Positions 20,945-31,449 of a stretch of DNA of 48,427 nt are shown here, piece by piece. A model generated the notes under the pieces. That model saw only the letters and a program-made list of their open reading frames with translations. It searched no databases and was not told where the DNA came from. Origin of the DNA: Punctularia strigosozonata HHB-11173 SS5 (Eukaryota; Basidiomycota; Agaricomycetes; Corticiales; Punctulariaceae). Each line of letters begins with the position of its first letter. Position 1 is the first letter of the stretch. The DNA is taken from contig NW_006767440.1 of NCBI RefSeq assembly GCF_000264995.1, forward strand, positions 1 to 48,427. Reading direction: 5' to 3'. The position numbers and the translations under genes were made by a program.

Positions 20945-23386
20945 ATGTCTGCCCCGACGGGCCCGCAGCTGCAGGCCAAACCCGAACCCTTCCTCGAACA
21001 TCTACACAACCCTCCTGCACCCTCCGGCGACCCCACCGTACCCACACCCTCCGAAGGAATCACGTCTAGCTTGCCCTCCATTGATGTGAACGGCATCTTA
21101 GAAAGCGCCGTGCCCGAGGCTTCGGCAGCGAAGGAGGAGACGCTCATCGACACCACCAAGCCGCCGGAGCATATGCATGTCGACCGAGCGGCACGCGACG
21201 AGGCGCGAGACGGACTTCCGAAGGAGGTGGAGGACATCGGGTGGAACGAGCACCCGGACTCGGTCCCGTCTCCGATCGTGAAGGGGCTGTCAAACGACGA
21301 TCTCTGGGTGCTGTTGAGGAGGTTCAACAAGGCAAGTTCTTGACATCAGCCACCTAGCGAACTGCGTCGCTTATCTCGAAGGACACAAGCAACAGATCCA
21401 TCACGTCAGGACGGTCGAGGGACCCCTACCGGGCGATCTGGACCTCAATTACGCAGAGGACGAAGAGTTCTCACCAGAGAAGCTGCGCGCTACCTTCGAG
21501 CGCCTTTACATGACCATCGTCCGTACTACCCTTTTGCATTATCGCGTATACGCTTTATATAATACGTCTCTTTTTTTCCAGATCGTCGGTTTCGCCGCAT
21601 TCGCCAAACACGTCGCTCGCCTGCAATCCTGGAACGAGCGCAACCGCACGATCGCCTGGCTCGTGGGCTACTACGTCGCATGGGCCCTAAACGTCCTCAT
21701 GCCGGCTCTTTTCACCCTCATACTCGTCCTCATCGTCTTCCCACCCTCTCGCACCTTCCTATTCCCACCAGCCCCCTTAGCCGCCGTCTCTGCCACGCAC
21801 GGCGGACTGCAGAAACCCCCTGCCGGCCAGCTGCACTCGAAGGACTCACTCACCGGCGCGCCCGAGGCGTACAAGGGCGAGGCGGTCGAGAACGAGGCGT
21901 CGGACTTTGTGTCCGGTATGGCGAGTTTGGCGGTAGGGACGGCGGTGGGTAAAGGACCCGAGGAAGAGAAGCAGGCGGAGCAGGAGGGCGATAAGAGCGT
22001 CGTGCCGGATCCGACGAGCATCGTGATGGAGGCGGGCCATGCGAAGGAGGTCGCGAGCGGAAAGAAGGCGAAGGCAGAAAATAACGCGACGAAGGAGCCG
22101 GTTCAGAACGCGTTGTGGAGCCAGGCGAGGCCGGTGATGAGGGCGGTGAACGACGCTTGTGACGCTTGGGAGATGTTTGGCAAGTGAGTGTACTCGACCG
22201 TCATCAACGGTGAGGGAGGGCATTCGTTGACATGAAAATTGCAGCGCATTGTCGCCTACGCCACCGTTTTCGTCCATAATCCGCTTTAAACTCGGCATGA
22301 TCGTCGCCCCTTTGCTGCTCGCCTCGCTCTACGTGAACGAGGTTCTCCTGTACAAAGGCTCGACCTTCATCTTCGGCATCGTCTTCTTTGGCCAACCGCT
22401 CCTGATGCGTGGAGCCGTCTGGCTCACCGAGAAGGTACCAAACTGGCAATGGTATCTCCAACCCAAGAAGTACGTGTCATCGCTCAATCGTTCTCCGTCG
22501 CGTCTAGCATCACAGTATTAAACATGCCCTCAGCACGTTGTTGAAGGGCGTCCCGACGAACGCGCAGCTGGCGCTCACGCTCCTCCGTATCGGCGAAGCG
22601 AACAGGACGCCGTTGCCACCGCCGCCGAAGCAGGACCCCGACCAGGGCCTGCCGTCCCGCCTGCCGAGCCCCGTCGACGCGGACGACATCCCGCTCGACG
22701 TCTCCCAGCAAGACGTCGACGCGACCCAGTACGACTTTGCCGACCGCGACTCGGACCCGGACGCCGGCCCGAACGGCTCGCGCTTCCGCGAGGAGCTGCA
22801 CAGCGACGAGGAAACGCTCGCCGGCGACCACCACGACGAAACACGGGGCAAAGATAAAGCGCCGACGAAGAAGCGACACAGGATCACGAAGTTCTTCAAG
22901 GGCACGGCGAAGGCGGGCGTGAGCACCGTGCTCGGCACGGACGCGGTCAAGGCCAAGGTCGGCGACCAGAGCGCGAAACGGCGTCTCGGCGTGTTGCCTA
23001 AACCTGGCGAGCGCTCCGAAGACGGCCCGACGATCTTCGGCGCGCGGTACAACGGCAAGAAGGGGTTCGCGGTGATCTCGACGCGCGCGTCGACGCCGTG
23101 TATCTCGTTCACGTCGCGCGACCCCGCGGAGCGCGATGGGAAGGGGAAGGAGGTGAACCCTGTCTGGACGGTGGGCTTGGACGACATTAGGGAGCTGAGG
23201 AAGGTCGGGGGGCTCGGGTTCAAGGGACGGTTGATCGTCGGGTATGCGCTGGGAATGCAGATCGTGGATGGGTTGGAGATCGTGGACGGGGCAGGGAGGA
23301 CGTTCGTGATGACGGCCATCGACAAAAGGGACGAGTTGTTCAATCGGTTGATTGCGATTGGAAAGCAGCGGTGGGAGGCGCTTTAG
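20945..23386 (+). CDS. DUF3292 family membrane protein, copy B
   Basis: Exons 20945-21331, 21390-21518, 21582-22183, 22245-22469, 22534-23386; 731 residues. The first four exons have exactly the same lengths as in copy A (387, 129, 602, 225 bp), and all introns are in the same places and phases, including the GC-donor intron 1. The last exon is 75 bp longer because of an acidic stretch around DRDSDPDAGPNGSRF that copy A lacks. Domain features are as in copy A: SNDDLWVLLRRFNK, EFSPEKLRA, hydrophobic segments, VPNWQWYLQP, FGARYNGKKGFAVIS, QRWEAL end. Synonymous differences are common while the protein is conserved, so both copies look functional. Copy B transcription may differ because a hAT-like element split its distal promoter. 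Confidence 0.88.
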
Positions 23387-24226
23387 ACGACCAGAAGGCG
23401 GCGATCTCAGTACGAGTGCTTGCCCCTTGCAACGTAATTTAGTAAAGCCGGTCCAATCCGTTGTATGTACGCAGTCAATTGTAATATATCCATAATTGTC
23501 CTGTAATCGTGTATTTGCCGGTGAATCCCAGTTGCTACTGCAGTCGGAACGGCCGCTTCGTGGAAGCTTACTACGCCGATGCATGCGTTAAAGTTTCGGG
23601 AGAGGAGTCTAAACGTGGGGCGACTGCCCGACACGATGCGTTTTCAACAGCTGTCCATTGTTTCGATCCTCCGGCCAGCGAGCGAGAGCCAGATGAGAGC
23701 AAGGAGCTTGAGTGGGCCGTTGTCGAAGACAGAAGTGCGTGAAGTACAAGAGACTCGCGCGTGAGATATTGTGTCTTTGTTTCCGGATTCGACGATCACC
23801 GATACCTTTGCTTTGCCCATAACGGTCCACCAAAGTGCTGAACTCTAGCTTAAGCTCCTCAGATGGTCGGTGGAGGGACACAATCCATTCGTGATGTTTT
23901 CTGGCTCTGACTTCACCTGTGGGCTTATCGAGGGCAGACACGGCGTGATGTCTCCCCACCGTCTTGCCACAGGCACCACGCTCGAGGCTCACTCATCTGG
24001 GATACTCGCTCACCTGCGAGATGAACCAAGAGGGGCCCGCGCAGCTGCTGCCCAAATCGTCCTCATCCAATGACCAAACCGGAAATCTAAAGCAACAGAT
24101 CGACGACGAAAGCCAGATCGTCCCTACTACATAGTAGGGAATTGCAAGGACATGTCGCGAGGCTGCTGCGCATATCTACCTCCCACCAATGGACGCGACT
24201 GGAAACTACGAGCGGCCATCAATGAA
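23387..24226. other. Intergenic, convergent
   Basis: 3' flank of DUF3292 copy B (duplicated with the copy A flank up to about 23515) and 3' flank of the first ISG12-like gene. ORFs here are short and featureless. Confidence 0.55.
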
Positions 24227-25134
24227 CTAAAACACGCCCGAAAGCTTGATAGCGCCTGCCACGAGGGCCACCCCTACGATGGCAAAACCCAACGAGATCG
24301 GCCAAGGGACTGCCCCCAAGGCTGCCGTGGATTGCAAAATCGAAAATGCCGAGCCTTCGACGATCACTCCACCCAGTACCGCGCTGTGATAAGCCGCAGC
24401 GCATGAACCTGTTCGTACGGTAACATACAAGTGAGCGTCAGGGTTCAACAGGGACCCGCATTGCGAGCCTTGCATGTGGTAAAAACGCACCTGCAACGAC
24501 GCCCTGGACCCCGAACCCGACGCCCGACAGGATGGCTAGTATCAATGGCTGAGCCACGAGGAAGAGGACGCCGACTCCGAGGGCGACGACCAAGGCTGCA
24601 ACAAGCGCGGGGTGTTCCGCGCACCAAGCGGCCGCCGCGCGCCAGTACTGGATGACATGCTTCTCTGCGCACCCAACTGTGAGAGTGACTCTTCCCACAG
24701 GAAGAAAAACCGCGATCGATTACTCACTTATCGTCACGATATACGGGCTTATGGTCTCCACAGCTACGCGCCAATAGTTGACGAGGATCTGTCCTACGGG
24801 TGCGTTGATACTCTTCTGCGCTCGGAGGTGGACGCGATCGAATGCTCACCTATGGTCAAGATATACGGACTGATGGTCGAAACGACGATGTGCCAATACT
24901 TGCTGACAAGCCGTTCTACAGAAACCGATTTTTAGTCCCCGAGTCTCATACCTACTAGTGGACGCGATCCTCGAGAAGCTCACTGATGGACCCGATGACA
25001 GAAGAGTCAGTTGGAATCGACGGTATATATCCGGGAAGGACGAGGAGTAGTGTATTTTTCTCGGAAACGTCGAACACCCATTGCACGAGCCCGAGCGAGC
25101 TAGCACTCTGATTGATTTCCGGATATGGAGCCAT
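24227..25134 (-). CDS. ISG12/IFI6-like membrane protein with duplicated 66-bp exons
   Basis: Exons 25134-24984, 24915-24850, 24793-24728, 24676-24491, 24408-24227; 216 residues. The C-terminal half is an Ifi-6-16 (ISG12) domain: GFGVQGVVAGSCAAAYHS, GGVIVEGSAFSILQS, then hydrophobic ISLGFAIVGVALVAGAIKL. Metazoan members act on mitochondrial and organelle membranes; the fungal role is unknown. The N-terminal region is modular: exons 2 and 3 are both 66 bp, flanked by phase-1 introns, and encode matching peptides (KYWHIVVSTISPYILTI and NYWRVAVETISPYIVTI). Exon 4 begins with a third related segment (HVIQYWRAAAAW) before the first membrane segment. Introns 1-3 also resemble each other near their donors (GTGAG; introns 2 and 3 continue to TCGATCGCG). 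The start is the ATG opening MAPYPEINQSAS; exon 1 stays open only to the chosen phase-1 donor. Confidence 0.72.
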
Positions 25135-25225
25135 CAAAATCTCGTATAAACTCGCCAAAGTCGTCGAACTGGGGTAACCTTGAGGGAGGCGGGAGGGAAC
25201 CTTAATAGGACGTGAGGTCCATGCG

Positions 25226-25239
25226 CATATATATATATG
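25226..25239 (-). promoter_or_regulatory. TATA-like AT palindrome upstream of ISG12-like gene 1
   Basis: CATATATATATATG, about 92 bp upstream of the proposed ATG at 25134, is a plausible TATA element on the minus strand. It could equally be a simple AT repeat. Confidence 0.4.
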
Positions 25240-25544
25240 AATCCGCACACACTAGTAGGTGCCTCGCGACTTACTGACAGCACAAGGCTGTTCGTTCGGG
25301 AAGCAATCGATATCCCGATGACGCAATATCGTCCCGCTATAAATGCAACGCTGTAAAGGCCGGTGCGATCCATGCTATGAAGTCTTCCGAAAGGAGATTA
25401 ACGCAAGTACAACCAATAACGGACCCGAGCGCCTCTCACGAAGGCTTGCAAGTAAACCACACGAACCGTACTGTACATTGGATTTGACGATGGGATATCA
25501 GAGCGTTCGTGGACAGACTGATCTTGCCCCCAACCCGGAATTCA

Positions 25545-26673
25545 TCAGAAGAAATACTTTTTCAACAACACGATACCGCCGACCAGGACACCGCCGACGA
25601 GAACCGCGCCCGCGACCGGCCCGAAAACCGCCCCAACGCCAACCGCCCCGATCCACTGCGCGATGGCAAACGGCGAACCGGCGGCGACGAGGCCTCCCAT
25701 GGTACCTTGAATCGCGGCTGCCAGCGATCCTAGAGTCCGTCGTAACCAAAAAAAAAAGACGTTCGGCGACAGCTCTACGCGGGAATTTTTTGCCAACCCG
25801 ACCAACTTGCCTGCAGCGACGCCTCCCGCCGTGAATCCTACGACGTGGAGACCGCCCACGATCAGCAGCGGAAGCCCGATCGCGGCGGTGACGGTGCCAC
25901 CGATGACGCCGGCTATCGCGGTCTTGTTCTTCGCCGTCCAGTCGGCGATCTTCGCTCCGGTGGCAAGGATGGAGCCTTCTTCATTAGGACGATCCTCACA
26001 GTTTCAACGGTCGAGAGCGCGGAAAGTTGAGATCGGACTTACTCGCGCCGGCGAGCCATGCCTTCGCATGGATAGTAGGCAGCTTGACGTGCGGGAGGGA
26101 GGGAAGATGGATCTTCGGGATCTGGATGTGAGGCATGTGCACCTTGGGGAAGGAAGGGAGCTCGATCTTGGGCGGGGACGGCAGCTTGATCTTCGGCGGC
26201 GAAGGAAAATGGACTTGGGGCAACGACGGCGCCTTGACCTTCGGTAGCGAGGGTTTCTTAAACTTCGGGAGCGAAGGCAGTTTGCGCGCGACGAGCTGGA
26301 TTTCGATCATCGCCCGCCCACCTGCCTTTGCGACGCCTTCAAACCCTTTTTCTGTCCGCCAGGTCAAGCGGGTAAGCACAGTCCATGCCTGACACGCCGA
26401 GAGAGCCTACCCAAATGTCCGGGCGCATCTACGAGGTAGAGTGGGACCGCGGCTTGTGCGACCACGGCACCTGATATACCGTCACGGTTATATCGTCAGT
26501 CCGCCGTCGACAACTGTAAAACATTCGACTAAGTAACACCTACCGGTTTTCTCGTACATAGGACTATCAGCTTTGCCCGCAGCTACGCTGATCACAGCAG
26601 ACTGCACAGCCGACGTAGCATTATTGATGATTGCACGAGGATCGAAAAACTGAGGGACGTGGAATGGCGCCAT
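25545..26673 (-). CDS. ISG12/IFI6-like protein with AHNAK/periaxin-like Pro-Lys repeat
   Basis: Exons 26673-26544, 26470-26411, 26351-26043, 25978-25811, 25729-25545; 283 residues, all introns in phase 1. The start is MAPFHVPQFFDPRA. Exon 3 is a run of about ten degenerate seven- to eight-residue units of the type PSLPKVKA, PSPPKIKL, PSFPKVHM. The periodicity alternates Pro with hydrophobic and Lys/His, as in AHNAK and periaxin repeats. Then comes an Ifi-6-16 domain: GVIGGTVTAAIGLPLLIVGG, VGFTAGGVAAGSLAAAIQG, SPFAIAQWIGAVG, ending in a glycine-rich membrane segment and LLKKYFF. The intron inside GVAA|GSLAAA is at the same place as in the neighbouring gene but has a GC donor (CAG|GCAAGT) where the neighbour has GT. 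Function unknown; the two genes share ancestry in the C-terminal domain only. Confidence 0.72.
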
Positions 26674-27650
26674 CACTGGCACAACGGAAGAGACACTTGG
26701 GCAAGGCCAGCGCCGGGGCTGCTCGACTCTCGAGGTCGAGGCGGGCAGGGGTAGGGGCAGTGAAAAAGGGGACCTCGTGGGCGGCGTCCTTTGTATGCGG
26801 TCCGGCTATCGGGACGACAGACATGGAAGGGGCTGGTTGAACTGTCCCAAATCGGGGAGTTCGAGTGCAGCTTTGAAAGACGTCTATAGTTGGCGCGTTC
26901 CGATTCACATTCCAGAAGTCCTTCGAGCGCCTTGGAGCTGTTCAGTCTTCCGAGCTGCAGACATCGATAGACAGGGCGTCCGGGCGATGTCGATGATGGC
27001 GAGGACCTGGATATGCTGAAACACTTGCGCGAGCATTGGGTTCGTTGGGTCCCGCCCGTCACGGTATCGCGAATGCATATGCGCGCGGATGACGCGCCGA
27101 CGGAGAGTTTTTTTGTTTCCGAAGAACCAGGCCCAGCGCTCAAGTTCGCAGCTGATCCAAGCGTCGAAACTCGGCTCGCCCAAACGACCACTCGGGCGAG
27201 AGTTATGTGCGACGAATGTCGGACGACGTCGAGGCGCATAAAACACAGCACATCTGATGCCAGCGTCCTCGCTTCTTGCAACGCCCTAAATTCTCGCGGT
27301 ACTTGGAGCCTGGACATTGGGTTATGGTCACGCTCGAGCTGCAGCGGAGATGCTAAGCCGCGATCAAGGCTAGCAGGTATAGTAAATATTTCGACGGTCC
27401 AGCGCCGAGCGCTCCGTACGTAGCATAGACAGTCAGTACTCCCTACACATCCGCTATGTAGGGATCCTACCATCGGATTGATTGTAGGTCGTTCGACTCC
27501 TTAGCGTCGCGTACAACGAAACGTCCGGATATCTCCCTAATAGCGCAGGGAGATATCCGGACATCTCGGTAAAAACCGGCAATATAATCGACTTTTCACT
27601 CAAGGAGCCGTATACACGAAATCGACCCCCTTATCCGCTCTCCTCGAAAC
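26674..27650. other. Intergenic region with possible GDS1-like fragment
   Basis: No complete gene. On the minus strand near 27040-27140 a short open stretch reads RRRVIRAHMHSRYRDG, close to the IRAHMHR motif of the GDS1-like protein, with near-identical DNA over about 20 bases at 27076-27096. A perfect 16-bp inverted repeat lies at 27523-27562. Confidence 0.4.
27523..27562. repeat. Perfect 16-bp hairpin with 8-nt loop
   Basis: Left arm 27523-27538 (GTCCGGATATCTCCCT), loop AATAGCGC, right arm 27547-27562, the exact reverse complement of the left arm. It lies in non-coding DNA downstream of the broken membrane-protein locus (minus strand). It could be a terminator-like structure, a MITE remnant or a small-RNA precursor. 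Confidence 0.8.
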
Positions 27651-27654
27651 CGTA

Positions 27655-28185
27655 ATTGCCATCGGTCTCGCGTATGACGAACGTCTTGGGAGCAAAAGCG
27701 ATCCCAACCCAGTGCGCGCGGTGCACGAGGCCGGGCGCATGTTCGCCCCATTTGGCACCGTCTACAAGTCACCCCCCCTTGCCCATCAGGATATACAAAA
27801 AAGTAGTATAGGACAAGAGGGGCTCACGCTGGTGGGCGACTTGCATCAACGATCTCGCAACGGGTATGGTGGCTGCTGGGGCCACTCCGCCCCAACCGCG
27901 AAGCGCACCCAGGGCACCGAGCGTGTGCCGGTCACGACGCTCGCCGTCCCGGCCGCGAACGCGACGCCCATGCTGCAAGCCGCGTCGAGGGTTACTTTGC
28001 TAGGAGAACCGCGAGCACTCGCCCACGTCTTGGCGGATCTCGAAGGTGAAAAGTCCAGGACCCGGACTCGTGCGTCCACGACTCGCCAGGCTGCAGCGCG
28101 TTTCGCCAAGCCAACGGGGTCCCGTGCGTCCACGCCACGTTCAGCGTGGAGGACGTATCGTTGCGGAACGGTGACTTGTGGCATT
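27655..28185 (-). pseudogene. Broken membrane/beta-domain protein related to the ISG12 cluster
   Basis: Protein-like pieces lie in different minus-strand frames. First MPQVTV, then, one frame away, a beta-rich stretch RNDTSSTLNVAWTHGTPLAW and NALQPGESWTHESG, then FTFEIRQDVGE. These are followed by a hydrophobic Ala/Gly segment (SMGVAFAAGTASVVTG), the piece GWGGVAPAATIPVARSLMQ, and finally HWVGIAFAPKTFVIRETDG ending EESG and a stop near 27655. A single extra base after MPQVTV would explain the first frame change. It is either a decayed gene or one with sequence errors. The Gly-Ala segment suggests kinship with the two ISG12-like neighbours, but this is weak. Confidence 0.4.
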
Positions 28186-29378
28186 AGTAACGGAGATCTC
28201 GAGAGGGGGTGTCGGTGAGATCGGTGGTTGAGGCCATGGGCGAGGCATGGAACGGGTTTTATACCGCGCGCGGCGCTCGAGACGCTTCGGACCCCAAGAA
28301 TTGCTCGCCCGGTTACACGGGTCAGAGATAGCGATGCCGTAGGTGCTATATACTTACTATCTCCTTCGACCATTCCAGTCATAGCGGGAGATGCAAATGG
28401 GCGCCCGAGGAAGCTGTTCCAAACGCTTGGGACGAATTTGCCGCCGAATCTCGAGTGCCCCGGCATACCATGAAGATGCAGCGTGTATCAAGAATGAAAC
28501 TCTAGGAAGGTCCATGGTCCACGACGGCGCGAGCGATAGATTTGACGTTTAGTTCGGGGATCGATTCTCCTTAATGCCGTTGGCCTCCGCCCTTCGGCGC
28601 CTCTTGCGATCGAAGGACATCGCCCTCGACCAGATATGTCCGATCCATGGGAATGTAGATTATGCCGTGCGGCTATTCGACGTTTCCAAATTGAAGATAA
28701 GCTTGCAGACAAATCCTCCATCGAGAGTATCCATGCGGCACGTAGAATGGCAGTAGGCGCAGTGTAGAACATGGATGCAGGTGAATAACCAAGATAAAGA
28801 AGTCCGCGCCGCGCAGGGCGATCATGAGTTCTCAAGAGCTCGGTGTCGACCAATAAGGAAGCCTACTGATAATCATTGCCACTGGACTAATATCAGTCCA
28901 ACCAGGACGCAAGACAAAATACACGTTTTCATTTCTTCGTTATGCATCCACGCGCGCCGTCGCGCACTGCTACAACAACGGCTCCGGCTCCAACATACTG
29001 ATATAAACAGGGAACTCTCGAGGAGCGGGGAAGGGATAACGACGCCAGCCACGTCACACGGCATTACGCGAGACCTAAAACAATACACTGCATGCGATTT
29101 GGCGTAGAGAGAAAGAGTGAGTGGGTGAGTGGAGGAGGGAGGGGCCTTGCGTTCCACTCGACGAGCGAAGGCGCACACGAGTGTGAATTGGGCATGACCG
29201 GAGAGCAGGGGAGAGGGTGATATGACAGCCACGCCAAAGTTCAACTCCAGGCGATGGTTATCGAGGGACGACGAAGGACGAAAAGCGCGTGCAGGACACA
29301 AGACGACGACGGGTGTACCGGGAACGGTGTATAGGTAGCCCGGGCACACGCAAGACCGGCGGGACGAAGCACTCTCTC
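28186..29378. other. Intergenic, 3' flank of GSK3
   Basis: About 1.2 kb between the broken locus start and the GSK3 stop. I see no domain-like ORF and no RNA gene. Confidence 0.55.
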
Positions 29379-31064
29379 TCAATCGAGGGTGATCCGCATC
29401 TGCTCGAGCGGTATCGGCTGGAAGTTGTGCAGCGTGATGCCCCGCGAGGCCAGCTCCGGCTCGCACCACTTGGGGACCAGAGTCGGGATCAGATCCGGGC
29501 GAACGGACAGTTCTGTGAGCGTAAATGAGTATCAGTGCCTGGATCTGACAAGACAGAAAGCGGAGAGGATGAGAAGCGGACGACCACTCACCCTCTCGAG
29601 AGAAATCGAACAGAATCGGGAAGTCCTTCCCGTTGGGCATCCGCGCGCCCTCCACCCGCAGCTCGTCGAAGAAGGGATGGCACATGGCCTCGACCGCCGA
29701 GTTCCGCGCTTCGGGTGTATACTCCAGAAGCTTCGAGACCAGGTCGATGGCCTCGGGCGAGGTACGCGGCCGGAACACCTAACGCGAATGGCAAGCAAAG
29801 TCAGCGTCGGGATCGAAGCCGCGCAACGTGCGTACGAAGAGGGCGGAAATTCACCTTCGAGAAGGGGTGGGGCTTGATCTGAGGGAACTTGTGCTCCATG
29901 TAGTTGGGATTCATGGTCTTGATCTGCTCCCTCGAGGGGGTGCCGAGGACTTTGATGATCTCCACCAGCTGGTCGATGCCGCTCTCGCCTGGAAACAGCG
30001 GCTGGCCGAGCATCAGCTCCGCCATCACGCACCCGCTCGACCAGATGTCTGGAAGGTTCAGGGGAGAAAGTTTAAACTCGCGCTCTGATAAGGTTACCGG
30101 CCAAGGCCGAATCGGGACTGACCGATATTCGTGGTGTAGTTTGTCGCGCCGAAGATGAGCTCCGGCGCGCGGTAGTACCGCGAGCAGATGTAGCTGACGT
30201 TCGGCTCGCCCGCGACCAAGATTTTGGCCGAACCAAAGTCACAGAGCTTGAGTATGCCCGTGGCCGGATTCAACAGCAGGTTCTGGGGCTTGATGTCCCG
30301 GTGGCAGATGCCGACCGAGTGGATGTACGCGAGCGACCGGAAGAGCTGGTACATGTACAGCTTGATCTGGAGCATCGGCATTGGCTGCTTGAGCTTGGCG
30401 TAGTGCCGGCTCGCGCGGTAGACGGTCTCCGGGACATATTCGAGGACGAGGTTCAGGTAAACTTCGTCTTTCTGCGAATAGAACGTCGGTGAGAGTCGCG
30501 CCAGAGATAGCCGTCGGGGTCCAGGCGCACCTTGTCCCCATTGGAGTAAAAGAAGGCGCGCAAGTCGACGACGTTGCGGTGTTTGACGAGTCTCATGATT
30601 TGAAGCTCTCGGTTCTTGGATCATTGGTCAGCCTCGAGCTGAGGACAATAGGCGCGGCGGTGCTGCGCAGCCGTCGCGTAGGGGGACACACCTTGAAGCG
30701 TTTATCCTGCAGAACCTTCTTGATCGCAATATCCTCAACCTCCTTTGGTGCGTCTTTCCATTTGGCTTGGAAGACGACGCCGAAAGACCCGTTGCCTGCG
30801 ACCTTGCAGTTGGCATAACGGAGCTCCATGGTCTCGCCGGTCTTGCCATCGCAGGCGATGACTTTAATTTCCTTGGACGGATCGTCAAGAGCTGAGAGTT
30901 TGAGAGTGTGTGTTCGGGGGCAAGCGGTGAACGGCGCAAATCGGAGGTAGATGCGAACGTGGATGACCGATGATCGTACGAGCATCAGTACCACGCTTGG
31001 TAATAAATGGCTAGCACAACGCACAAGATATCTTGACGCCGTTGATGGGGGCTTGTGTTGACAT
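29379..31064 (-). CDS. GSK3: Glycogen synthase kinase 3 (shaggy-type Ser/Thr kinase)
   Basis: Seven exons: 31064-31025, 30891-30692, 30614-30531, 30471-30123, 30048-29855, 29778-29592, 29512-29379; 395 residues, the usual fungal GSK3 length. Kinase landmarks: Gly-rich loop GNGSFGVVF, catalytic Lys in [26 protein letters not shown], and the GSK3 activation loop [13 protein letters not shown] with its regulatory Tyr. These are followed by [18 protein letters not shown], typical of GSK3, and a C-terminal [18 protein letters not shown]. The first exon is only 40 bp and supplies [13 protein letters not shown]; the join to [19 protein letters not shown] matches fungal homologues, which supports this start. 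GSK3 acts in the cytoplasm and nucleus in stress, development and metabolism. The gene is complete and lacks the long N-terminal Gly-rich region of animal GSK3-alpha. Confidence 0.95.
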
Positions 31065-31449
31065 GGCTTATGTCTGGGTCACCGCCGATGTAGGGATACA
31101 GATCGTCGTGTTCCGGGGCGGTAAAGGTCGACGCCAGGCTGTGCAACTGCGAGCGCGGGCGGGTGCGGGACGATGGGTAACAAAAAGTGCAGCGGGTAAC
31201 TCGATGTGGCAAGTGAAATGCGAGGAAGGGGATTCGAACGCGGAGTGGTTTGGAGCTCGGGTCGGGGATGGGGAGGGCGGGATGGGTGGAGGAGCAAGAC
31301 GAGGGCGTTGGCGCTTCGGAGGGTCACGAGCGTGGGGGCGGGGTACAAACAAATGGCCAAACAATGGCCTTATACGACGCCTCTCGGCGCTTCTCCTCTT
31401 ATCTCGGGAACACGGTCTGCAACTCCTTCCCGCCGCTCCCTGCACAAGT
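31065..31449. other. GSK3 promoter region
   Basis: This interval lies directly upstream of the GSK3 ATG on the minus strand and should hold its promoter and 5' UTR. ORFs on both strands are GC-rich shadows without features. Confidence 0.55.

Noticed and set aside
31220-31240. tRNA B-box-like sequence (reverse complement of GGATTCGAAC)
   Set aside because: Flanking bases do not form a five-base T stem, and no A box or acceptor stem was found.
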